A DNA stretch of 64,000 nt, taken from positions 372,001 to 436,000 of the forward strand of contig NZ_OY782186.1 in the NCBI RefSeq assembly GCF_963677685.1, given 5' to 3'. Below, one piece after another: positions 36,389-44,411 of this stretch (within the stretch, counting starts at the first letter, position 1; each line of letters opens with the position of its first letter). Source of the stretch: an uncultured Bacteroides sp. (lineage in GTDB: Bacteria > Bacteroidota > Bacteroidia > Bacteroidales > Bacteroidaceae). The notes under the pieces are model-generated. The model searched no databases. It was not told the origin of the DNA and worked only from the letters and a program-made list of their open reading frames with translations. Position numbers and translations under genes: made by a program.

Positions 36389-37300
36389 ATGGATGTCGTT
36401 TGTAATATAGATGATAATTATACTAAGTATTGTGTTGTTATGCTGACTTCTTTATTTGAGAATAATAAAGAAGAAGATTTTGACATTCATATTATTGCTG
36501 GCGATTTATCCTTCTTGAATAAATCTATCATATCGGCTGTAGTAGAAAATAAATATGCTCAAAAATTACACTATTACTTAGTTGGAGATAGCTTGTTATC
36601 AAATTTTCCGATTTCTAATGGGCATATCTCTATCTCTACTTATTATCGTCTTTTTTTACCTTCTATTCTTCCTCAAAGTATATCAAAAATTATTTATCTC
36701 GATTGTGATTTACTTGTTTTAGGGTCGCTTAAGCCTTTGTGGGAGGAAAATGTAGATGGATTTGCAATTGGATGTGTTGAGGATATGTGGAGTGGGAAAT
36801 CTGATAATTATACACGCCTTTGCTATGACTCATCATATTCTTATTTTAATGCAGGTGTACTTTTGATCAATTTGAGTTATTGGCGGCAATGTAACTTTGA
36901 AAAAAAGGCATTGGATTATATCCAAAAATATCCAGAGCGTTTGTTATTTAATGATCAAGATGTGCTTAATGCGCTCCTCTATAATCAGAAGAAAAATATA
37001 TCTTTTAGATGGAATATGCAAGATGGTTTTTTTCGTCGAAAAAGAAGACTGCGAAAAGAATCTTGGAATGAATTAGATAGAGACTTGAAATCTCCGGTTA
37101 TTATTCATTATACTGGAGCTAAAAAGCCTTGGCATTATAAGTCAATGCATCCTTATAAATCAATCTATTTTAGATATTTAGATTTAACCCAATGGTCTGG
37201 AGAACGTCCTAAAGTAAATTATCTTTTTTATTTTAATAGGCTTTTTAATGATGTAGTTAATTTTCTTGGATTATCTAAACCTAAATACAGAAGGGTCTAA
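36389..37300 (+). CDS. Glycosyltransferase family 8
   Basis: This 303-residue GT-A enzyme has the DxD-type metal motif in IIYLDCDLLVLGSL, the FNAGVLLINL block, NDQDVLNALL and IIHYTGAKKPWHY. These are GT8 signatures shared with LPS galactosyl/glucosyltransferases (WaaJ-like). Its stop overlaps the start of glf by one base (37300), so translation is coupled. Confidence 0.93.
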   Translation: MDVVCNIDDNYTKYCVVMLTSLFENNKEEDFDIHIIAGDLSFLNKSIISAVVENKYAQKLHYYLVGDSLLSNFPISNGHISISTYYRLFLPSILPQSISKIIYLDCDLLVLGSLKPLWEENVDGFAIGCVEDMWSGKSDNYTRLCYDSSYSYFNAGVLLINLSYWRQCNFEKKALDYIQKYPERLLFNDQDVLNALLYNQKKNISFRWNMQDGFFRRKRRLRKESWNELDRDLKSPVIIHYTGAKKPWHYKSMHPYKSIYFRYLDLTQWSGERPKVNYLFYFNRLFNDVVNFLGLSKPKYRRV

Positions 37301-38409
37301 TGAAAAATTATGATTATTTGATTGTAGGCGCAGGTCTGTTTGGAGCTGTTTTTGCCAATAAAGCAATGGCGGCAGGGAAAAGATGTCTTATTATAGATAA
37401 ACGTAAACATCTCGGAGGGAATATTTTTTGTGAGGAAATAGATGGCATTCGTGTGCACAAATATGGAGCTCATATCTTTCATACAAGTAATAAAGAAGTT
37501 TGGGAATATGTAAATCGATTTGTGGAATTCAATCGTTATACAAATTCTCCTTTGGCTAATTATAAGGGAGTACTTTATAATCTGCCCTTCAATATGAATA
37601 CTTTTAATAAGCTTTGGGGGGTAAATACTCCTGCAGAGGCAAGAACTAAGTTGGAGGAACAAAGAGGCGAATATGCATCTATAGAGACTCCTCAGAATAT
37701 GGAAGAACAGGCCTTGAAGCTTTGTGGAAGGGATATTTATGACATATTTATTAAAGGGTACACTGAGAAGCAATGGGGAAGACCTGCTACTGAACTGCCT
37801 GCTTTCATAATTAAAAGAATACCTTTTCGTTTCACGTATGATAATAATTATTTTAATGACGAATTTCAGGGAATACCTAAGGGAGGATATAATCTTTTAA
37901 TAGAAAAATTGATAAAAGGGGCTGATATTCGTCTGAATACAGATTATTTTCAATCTCGTTATGAGCTAGACGCTTTGGCAGATAAAGTGCTCTATACAGG
38001 TTGTATTGATGAACTGTTTGATTTTGAATTAGGTTATTTGGAGTATCGTAGTCTTAGGTTTGAGCATGAACGTATGTCTATACCTGACTTTCAGGGAAAT
38101 GCGGTTGTTAATTATACAGAGCGTTCTGTGCCTTACACTCGTATAATTGAGCATAAACATTTTGAATTTACTTCTCAACCTCATACTATTATCACACATG
38201 AATATCCACTAAATTTTGCTATTGGTTGTGAACCTTATTATCCAATAAATGATGCTTCAAATATGTTGTTGCTGCAAAAATATAAAGAGTTAGCAAACAA
38301 AAAAACTAATTTTTTATTTGGAGGAAGATTGGCTCAATATGCTTATTTTGACATGGATGATACTGTTGCTGCTGCTCTTGAGCTTGCGCGCATAAATTTT
38401 GATAAATAA
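37300..38409 (+). CDS. glf: UDP-galactopyranose mutase
   Basis: This 369-residue flavoenzyme interconverts UDP-galactopyranose and UDP-galactofuranose. It has the FAD motif GAGLFGAVFA, LGGNIFCEEIDGIRVHKYGAHIFHT, the catalytic-loop region and a C-terminal FGGRLAQYAYFDMDDTV. It supplies the Galf donor for the galactofuranosyltransferase-like gene 12 bp downstream. The pair means the glycan made here contains galactofuranose. Confidence 0.97.
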   Translation: MKNYDYLIVGAGLFGAVFANKAMAAGKRCLIIDKRKHLGGNIFCEEIDGIRVHKYGAHIFHTSNKEVWEYVNRFVEFNRYTNSPLANYKGVLYNLPFNMNTFNKLWGVNTPAEARTKLEEQRGEYASIETPQNMEEQALKLCGRDIYDIFIKGYTEKQWGRPATELPAFIIKRIPFRFTYDNNYFNDEFQGIPKGGYNLLIEKLIKGADIRLNTDYFQSRYELDALADKVLYTGCIDELFDFELGYLEYRSLRFEHERMSIPDFQGNAVVNYTERSVPYTRIIEHKHFEFTSQPHTIITHEYPLNFAIGCEPYYPINDASNMLLLQKYKELANKKTNFLFGGRLAQYAYFDMDDTVAAALELARINFDK

Positions 38410-38420
38410 ATGCTGGCTAT

Positions 38421-39449
38421 ATGATTTGTTATTTGTCTAGAAATTATAAAGGAATAGATAACGCTGGAAATAAAGCGAAAACCGATATAGAAGAAATAAT
38501 GGACGGGCTTTGTTTTAAAAATGTAGGTTTAAAACGAACGTTTTATACTAATAGTGTTGCTGCTTTCTTTTTTACATTTATGGGTATCTTGAAATTTCCT
38601 TTTAATATTCATAAAGGAGACGTGCTGATATTGCAATATCCGTTAAAAAAATATTATACATACGTTTGCCGATTAGCTCATATTAGAGGGTGTAAGGTGG
38701 TGACTGTTATACATGATTTAGGCAGTTTCCGGCGCAAGAGATTGACTACAGCTAAAGAAATTAATCGCTTAATGTGTTCAGACTATATAATCTCTCATAA
38801 TGCTTATATGAAGCAATGGTTACAGGATAAAGGTTGTGATGTGCCGTTAGGAGAGTTAGAAATTTTTGATTATTTGTCTGAAAGTAATGTTGCAAAAAAA
38901 GAAATTGCTTTTCAATTACCTTGCAAAGTACTATATGTAGGGGCGCTTGCATCTAAGAAAAATAATTTTTTATATAAAATGGAGAATTACGTCAATTCAT
39001 ATAAGTTTGCTCTATATGGGAGTGGTTTTGAATTGGAATCCATAAAAGAGAAAGAGCGTTTTATTTATCGTGGATTTCTTCCTTTTGAAAAATTAATATC
39101 TACTGTTGATGGTGACTTTGGTTTAGTTTGGGATGGAGATTCTATAGAGGCTTGTACTGGAAATTTTGGCGAATATCTTAGATATAATAATCCCCATAAA
39201 ACATCTCTTTATATTCGTTGTGGGCTTCCTGTTATTATTTGGGAGAAAGCTGCTATGGCTTCTTTTGTATCCAAACATAAGATAGGCTTTTGTATTGCGT
39301 CATTAGATCAGCTAGATAAGCTGCTAGCTTCTGTTAGTCAGGATGAATATGCTGAGATGAAAGCTAATGTTTTGCAGATAGGAGACCGTTTGTCTCAGGG
39401 CTTTTATTTTTCTAAAGCAATAAATAAAGCAATACAATCATTAAAATGA
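38421..39449 (+). CDS. Probable galactofuranosyltransferase (GT-B)
   Basis: This 342-residue protein resembles Galf transferases of the WbbI/GlfT type in its overall layout. It has an N-terminal YLSRNYKGIDNAGNKAKTD block, VVTVIHDLGSFRRKRL, a GT-B nucleotide part with LYVGALASKKN and a C-terminal LVWDGDSIEACTGNFGEYLRYNNPHKTS run, which is the strongest family mark. Its position directly after glf supports a UDP-Galf donor. The acceptor is the LPS core or O-chain built by neighbours. Confidence 0.85.
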   Translation: MICYLSRNYKGIDNAGNKAKTDIEEIMDGLCFKNVGLKRTFYTNSVAAFFFTFMGILKFPFNIHKGDVLILQYPLKKYYTYVCRLAHIRGCKVVTVIHDLGSFRRKRLTTAKEINRLMCSDYIISHNAYMKQWLQDKGCDVPLGELEIFDYLSESNVAKKEIAFQLPCKVLYVGALASKKNNFLYKMENYVNSYKFALYGSGFELESIKEKERFIYRGFLPFEKLISTVDGDFGLVWDGDSIEACTGNFGEYLRYNNPHKTSLYIRCGLPVIIWEKAAMASFVSKHKIGFCIASLDQLDKLLASVSQDEYAEMKANVLQIGDRLSQGFYFSKAINKAIQSLK

Positions 39450-39490
39450 TTGCTTTGTTCTAGCTTATTTAATTAAAAAGTAAATTAGGA

Positions 39491-40237
39491 ATGACAGTAT
39501 TACTAAATCCATCTTTTAATCATTTACGTAAAAGTATAGAATCTATCCCAGAACGTTTTGAGAATGAAGGGAAGATTATCTATCGAGGTAGGAATTTAAT
39601 AAAAGTAATGTCGATTGAAGGGGTTGATATAAACGTGAAACGATACGCTATTCCAATGCTTTTTAATCGAATTATTTATTCTTTTTTTAGATCTCCTAAA
39701 GGCCGAAGAGCATTTGATTACCCTAAATTGCTTTTAGAGAAAGGCTTTCAAACGCCAATGCCGATAGCATATATTGAGAAAAGAAGATATGGTTTAATTC
39801 AACATTCTTATTTTATAAGTTTGCAATGCCCATATAAACGAAACTTTTATGAGTTTGGTGATGCTGATATTACAGAATGTACTGAAGTTGTGAAAGCGTT
39901 TGCACATTACACTGCTTGCCTTCACGAAGCTGGAATTCTTCATCGTGATTATTCTCCTGGTAATATTTTGTTTGACAAGGTAGAGGGCAAGTATCAGTTT
40001 TCTTTAGTTGATATTAATAGAATGAGTTTTGGCAAAGTTAGCATAAAGAATGGCTGTGCTAATTTTGCGAGATTGTGGGGGCAAATTCCTTTCTTTAAAT
40101 ATATAGCAAAAGAGTACGCAATAGCGCGTGGTGCTGATGAAGTTTTATGCTCTAAGTGGATTTTGGCTTATCGGAAAAAATTTTGGAAGAGATTTGCTAG
40201 AAGGCATGTGGTGAAGTATAACTTAAAGATCGAATGA
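39491..40237 (+). CDS. LPS-kinase-like protein (Kdo/InaA family)
   Basis: This 248-residue protein matches the lipopolysaccharide kinase family (RfaP/KdkA/InaA). It has LHRDYSPGNILFDK with the catalytic Asp and VDINRM for the DFG-like metal site. It probably phosphorylates a Kdo or core sugar. The substrate is inferred from context in an LPS locus. It ends 445 bp before the next recognised gene; a small reading frame lies in that gap. Confidence 0.88.
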   Translation: MTVLLNPSFNHLRKSIESIPERFENEGKIIYRGRNLIKVMSIEGVDINVKRYAIPMLFNRIIYSFFRSPKGRRAFDYPKLLLEKGFQTPMPIAYIEKRRYGLIQHSYFISLQCPYKRNFYEFGDADITECTEVVKAFAHYTACLHEAGILHRDYSPGNILFDKVEGKYQFSLVDINRMSFGKVSIKNGCANFARLWGQIPFFKYIAKEYAIARGADEVLCSKWILAYRKKFWKRFARRHVVKYNLKIE

Positions 40238-40380
40238 TTCTTTAGTGATGGCAGTATTTATTTCGTGTAAGATTTAATAAAACTAAATGCCTCCTGTATT
40301 CTTGATCATGAGTAAAATTCTGGGAAGTTGAAAAGCTAAATACGTTGTATTTGTTTTTGTTATATTATTGTTAATAGAGG

Positions 40381-40434
40381 TTGTATACATGTTAAGAATG
40401 TTTTTTTATACATATCTTTGATGTCTGTATACAA
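40381..40434. repeat. 9-bp inverted repeat flanking a promoter
   Basis: TTGTATACA (40381-40389) and TGTATACAA (40426-40434) flank the -7 element at 40413-40420. Such a layout is reminiscent of an invertible promoter, but the arms are short compared with the known Bacteroides capsule switches. It may be chance in an AT-rich spacer. Confidence 0.3.
40413..40420 (+). promoter_or_regulatory. -7 element in the LPS locus, before a small reading frame
   Basis: TATCTTTG, exact TAnnTTTG. It can drive the small ORF at 40455 and the CDP-glycerol-type gene cassette at 40683. Confidence 0.5.
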
Positions 40435-40454
40435 TAACAATAATGTAAGGCAAA

Positions 40455-40613
40455 ATGAGAAGTGCAGAAAAAATGAGATATAAGGTGCGACCGGAGTTAA
40501 AATCTTCTGCATTATTGAAGAAACTTACATGTTTGTTTGTAAAAGATAATATTTTAACGAATAAACATATTCTACTTCTCAGTTCAGTTTCTCCAGTAGA
40601 TTTAAACACTTAA
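40455..40613 (+). CDS. Small unrecognised protein, 52 residues
   Basis: The frame runs ATG to TAA after a good promoter and encodes a basic peptide (begins MRSAEKMRYKVRPELKSS, ends VSPVDLNT). It has no signal peptide or recognised motif. It lies 69 bp before the CDP-glycerol-type transferase. It could be a real small gene, a leader peptide, or chance. Low confidence. Confidence 0.35.
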   Translation: MRSAEKMRYKVRPELKSSALLKKLTCLFVKDNILTNKHILLLSSVSPVDLNT

Positions 40614-40682
40614 ACATAAGTTTTTCGTGTTCTGATTCTCTATTGAAGAGAAGGAGAAGGTTTTGTTCTATAATTTAAATTT

Positions 40683-41732
40683 ATGCGCATAGTACTATTC
40701 TGTGAAAATAAATATGCTATTGATATAGTATATCCTATACATCAAGAAGCATCTCACTCTCAAGAGAATAATTTATTATGGTACGTAGATAACCGTAAGA
40801 TTCCAAATTTCCCTTTCTCTGAAAGTGTTAAATATACGAATTCTATTCAGGATATATTTGATTTCTCTCCAGAAGTTATTTTTGTTCCTGGAAATATTGT
40901 TCCTTATTATTTGCCTGGAGTTAAAGTTCAAATTTTTCATGGTTATGCAGCAGAGAAGAAGGATCATTGGATTATTCGACGTTATTTTGATACGTATTTT
41001 ACTCAAGGTCCATTTTTCACCAAAGGGTTCTCTGCTTTAGCTAAAAAATATAAAGATTTTGAAGTCGTAGAGACAGGATGGACAAAACAAGATTGGATAA
41101 AGGAGCATTTGCATGCTTTTGATGAGGAAAGAGAGTTAATCTTATCTCAGCACCAAAGGAAACAAATAGTGTTATATGCACCGACGTTCTCTCCTTCTTT
41201 AACTTCCTTGCCTCACATGAAGGAGGCACTTATTCGTTTGGTTAGAGAGAAGGATATTGTAGTATTACTTAAGTTTCATCCGTTGACCAAACAAGAATGG
41301 GTTGAAGAATATAAATTATTGGCTGAGCAGGAGGAACATATTGTTTGGATTGATGATTTTAACGTAACAAAGTATCAATTAATCTCCGATGTGATGATTA
41401 GTGATACTTCTTCTACTGTGTACGAATTCTTGTTACTTAATAAACCGGTTGTTACATTTCGTACTATTTCTAAAGATATATATTGGACGAATATTGTTGA
41501 GGTAGATCAGTTGTCTGATGCTTTTGAAAATGTTCAGCACGATAAAGATGCTATTAAGAAACGTCAGTGGATTGTAGAGAATTATGATCCTTATTTGGAT
41601 GGCAAAGTTTGTAAACGTATGTTGGAGGCCGCTGCTGACTATATCCATAGACATGGGGTTCCTAAAGAACGTAAACTTAATCTTTGGCGGAAATATACAA
41701 GTATAAAAAAATTTGGAAGAATTAAACGATAG
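40683..41732 (+). CDS. CDP-glycerol glycerophosphotransferase family protein
   Basis: This 349-residue protein matches the TagB/TagF-type family, which transfers glycerol phosphate or similar alcohol phosphates from CDP donors. It has FHGYAAEKKDHWIIRRYFD, LYAPTFSPSL, LLKFHPLTKQEW and SDTSSTVYEFLLLNKPVVTFR. It is the first of three genes (with the aminotransferase and cytidylyltransferase) that look like a donor-making and transfer cassette. The acceptor would be the LPS glycan. The exact alcohol phosphate is not known. Confidence 0.9.
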   Translation: MRIVLFCENKYAIDIVYPIHQEASHSQENNLLWYVDNRKIPNFPFSESVKYTNSIQDIFDFSPEVIFVPGNIVPYYLPGVKVQIFHGYAAEKKDHWIIRRYFDTYFTQGPFFTKGFSALAKKYKDFEVVETGWTKQDWIKEHLHAFDEERELILSQHQRKQIVLYAPTFSPSLTSLPHMKEALIRLVREKDIVVLLKFHPLTKQEWVEEYKLLAEQEEHIVWIDDFNVTKYQLISDVMISDTSSTVYEFLLLNKPVVTFRTISKDIYWTNIVEVDQLSDAFENVQHDKDAIKKRQWIVENYDPYLDGKVCKRMLEAAADYIHRHGVPKERKLNLWRKYTSIKKFGRIKR

Positions 41733-41734
41733 TG

Positions 41735-42778
41735 ATGGAAATGAAATCATATGTATTTCCCGGAAATATAGAGAGCGATATCTTGAATATTGCTGCTGAA
41801 CAGATTCCTTATATGCGGACTGCTCAATTTTCTGCTCTGGTAAAAGAATCTGAGACGATGTTTTTGGATTTAATAGCTTGCGAGGGTGGGCGAGTGTTAT
41901 TTTATACAGCCTCAGGTACTGCTGCAATGGAAGCTGTAGTAACAAACTTTGTTGCTCTTAAGAAAAAAGCATTTATTCTTTCAGGTGGCTCTTTTGGTCG
42001 CCGATGGAAAGATATCTGTGAGTACTATTCTTGTGTGAATGTTTCTTTTGAACTTCCTTTTGCTAAGGATGCTGATTATGAGAAGTTAGAGGCTGCTGTT
42101 GCGGCATCTCGTCCTGAAGTTTTTCTATGCCAACATCATGAAACATCTACAGGACAATTATTCGACTTAAAGAAGATCTCTGATATTTGTAAGAGATATA
42201 ATGTTTATTTAGTAGTAGATGTCATTAGCTCTTTTTTAGCCGATCCTTTTAATATGGATGCTTTAGGTGTTGATATATGCGTAACTAGTAGCCAAAAAGG
42301 ATTGAATATCCCTCCCGGTCTTTCTTTTGTTGTGTTAGGGAAAAGGGTCCTGAGAGAATCGTTTGCACATAAGGGATATTATCTTGATTTTAAAGAGAAT
42401 TTAAAAAATCTAGAACGAGGCCAGACTCCATATAGTCCGGCTACAACCCTCTTTCTACAATTACATGCTCGTTTAAAAAAAGACGTTCAACTTGGCTATG
42501 ATTCCATAGTAAATGAAGTAAGAGAAAAAGCTCTTTACTTTAGAAGCCTTTGTCAGAAAAATAATTGGGAAATGCCTGTAGAAGTTCCTTCTAATTGTAT
42601 TACTGGTTTTTTTGTGTACCGGAATGGAGATATACTTTTTGCGGAGTTAATGAAAATGGGGATATACATTATGCCTGGAGGAACACCAAATTATTTTCGT
42701 GTATCTCACTTGGGAGTGCAGACTTATGAAGATCTTGATAGATTGGCTAGTTGTATAAAAGAGATAGAAAATCGTTAA
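41735..42778 (+). CDS. Aminotransferase class V (pyridoxal phosphate)
   Basis: This protein of about 347 residues (ATG 41735 or 41741; a GTG at 41732 overlaps the previous stop) has the class V layout. AGC-type TASGTAAMEAVV lies near the N-terminus, VVDVISSFLADPF in the middle holds the cofactor Asp, and CVTSSQKGLNIPPGLSF holds the cofactor Lys. It resembles alanine-glyoxylate and 2-aminoethylphosphonate transaminases. Sitting between a CDP-alcohol transferase and a cytidylyltransferase it probably aminates a small alcohol or phosphonate precursor. Substrate is unproven. Confidence 0.88.
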   Translation: MEMKSYVFPGNIESDILNIAAEQIPYMRTAQFSALVKESETMFLDLIACEGGRVLFYTASGTAAMEAVVTNFVALKKKAFILSGGSFGRRWKDICEYYSCVNVSFELPFAKDADYEKLEAAVAASRPEVFLCQHHETSTGQLFDLKKISDICKRYNVYLVVDVISSFLADPFNMDALGVDICVTSSQKGLNIPPGLSFVVLGKRVLRESFAHKGYYLDFKENLKNLERGQTPYSPATTLFLQLHARLKKDVQLGYDSIVNEVREKALYFRSLCQKNNWEMPVEVPSNCITGFFVYRNGDILFAELMKMGIYIMPGGTPNYFRVSHLGVQTYEDLDRLASCIKEIENR

Positions 42779-42788
42779 CCTGATATTT

Positions 42789-43283
42789 ATGGAAAAGAAG
42801 AAAGTAAAAGTCTTTACTTCAGGAAGTTTTGACTTATTTCATGTGGGGCATCTTAATATATTAGAAAAGTCTGCAGCTTTAGGAGATGAATTGATTGTTG
42901 GGGTGAGCACAGATGAATTGATCGAAAAATATAAGGGAATGAAACCAATTGTCCCTTTTGAACAACGTTTTAAGATTATTTCGGCATTGAAATGCGTGAC
43001 TAAAGTGGTTAGGCAAGTGAAGCTGACAGAGATTGCACAACTTCAGCGAGAAGAGATTGATATTGTGACGATTGGTGATGATTGGTTGGATAAATATTTG
43101 GAGGGCTTAGAATGGATGAAAGCCCAACCTAATAAAAAAGTGATCTATTTTCCTTATACTCCCGGCGTTAGCACTACCAGCATTAAAAAAGAGATAATAG
43201 ACAGTACGAATCAGATTATTGAAGCTGCTTTACAGCGAGAAGCTGCTCTTGAATATAACTGGAAAGAAGACGAAAGAAAGTGA
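42789..43283 (+). CDS. Cytidylyltransferase (TagD/PntC-like)
   Basis: This 164-residue enzyme has the nucleotidyltransferase signature GSFDLFHVGHLNILEKS with the HxGH motif, VSTDELI, and TTSIKKEI, the ISSTxI-type motif. It charges an alcohol phosphate or phosphonate with CMP. It follows the aminotransferase by 10 bp and ends the cassette. Glycerol-3-phosphate is the classic substrate, but the aminotransferase partner favours an amino-alcohol or aminophosphonate. Confidence 0.88.
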   Translation: MEKKKVKVFTSGSFDLFHVGHLNILEKSAALGDELIVGVSTDELIEKYKGMKPIVPFEQRFKIISALKCVTKVVRQVKLTEIAQLQREEIDIVTIGDDWLDKYLEGLEWMKAQPNKKVIYFPYTPGVSTTSIKKEIIDSTNQIIEAALQREAALEYNWKEDERK

Positions 43284-43479
43284 AGGAATAATTAATTTGT
43301 GAGCTAAATATGGTTAGATTTGTTACGGCCTTGGTTTCCTTCCAATAAGTTATGGAATATTTTTTATTTTTATAGAAATATGCCTTTTGATTATTGCAAC
43401 CAAGTTGTTAGATGAGTAGATTCTATATAGTCGACCCTTAAAAAAACATATTTCTGCGAAGCATTTCTTATGGTAGTTG

Positions 43480-44250
43480 TTTCACTGATTCTTTTAAGAA
43501 TAGGCAAAAAACCTTATGCTTCTTCTGAAGTTATATGCAGCTGCGGCTAATGTGGGGTTGATAGCTTTCCTAATAATCCTTTATAAAATCTCGTCCTAAT
43601 CGATAATCAGTCTTCAGATGCCCCGATGCTTGCTTCTATTCTTGCACGCTTACAAAATAGTTTGTGTTTCTTCCTGTGTTGATAGTAGGCATTTGAGGCT
43701 TTTGGCGTATGAAGAATCAGTGTTTGTGTCCCGTTTATCTCTCTCTTGGTACGATACCCTCTGTCTCCAGTTAATCGCTTGATGCCTTTTCCCGTTAGCT
43801 GATACACCTGCTCCAAACTTTTTTCAATGGTATCCATCATATTAGTAATGAAAAGAGCTCGCACCAAGAATGACACCTGTGGCAGAACGTATGATGGAGA
43901 TTTTGTTACCAAATTCGTACTTCTTGCGCCCTTTACTTTTACTGATGCATTGAACATTATGTTCATGGATGGAATAAATCTTATGGGAAGAATTACGACG
44001 TTGTAAAAGTATCTTTTCAAAGATGGATAGTAAATCATTATATGCTCGATTCTCCCTTGAATTAAGTTTGAAATCTTTGACTAAACGCCCGACAATGGGT
44101 GTAAGTGTCTGGGATCTTAGGGCTTTTTTCCGATCTTTGGGCTGATTACGAAAACGTTGATGCCGATAAATCTCTTTCAAAACAAATATGTATGACTGGC
44201 GTATAGGTCGATTTAATTCCTTTACAACCTTAAGCACTTTGCCAACTATC
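43480..44250 (-). pseudogene. Decayed IS5-type transposase remnant
   Basis: Pieces of one transposase occur in shifting frames on the minus strand. The middle part (KIYSIHEHNVQCISKSKGRKK, 43842-44237) is followed in another frame by LTGKGIKRLTGDRGYRTKREINGT and HRKKHKLFCKR (43607-43860). A GGGG-run frameshift precedes HLKTDYRLGRDFIKDY, which ends in a stop. The N-terminal part (about 150 residues) is missing. The family is that of IS5/IS1182-type DDE transposases. The remnant is dead and marks a site of past insertion immediately upstream of the MACPF gene. Confidence 0.8.
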
Positions 44251-44411
44251 TTTTTGTTGAGTGAAAGTGAAACTTTCTAGCTAATTATTGAGTTTAGTGG
44301 AAAATGCTGTAAGTTTTCTGTTGCTTTTTGTTTTAACATTAATTGTCTCCTTTAAATTTTATATGTTGTTTTTTGTTTGTTCATTTGTATGAATTTTTAA
44401 AATAAAACATT

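Noticed and set aside
43607..44237. Two overlapping minus-strand frames as separate genes
   Set aside because: They are pieces of one IS5-type transposase joined by frameshifts, so treated as a pseudogene.
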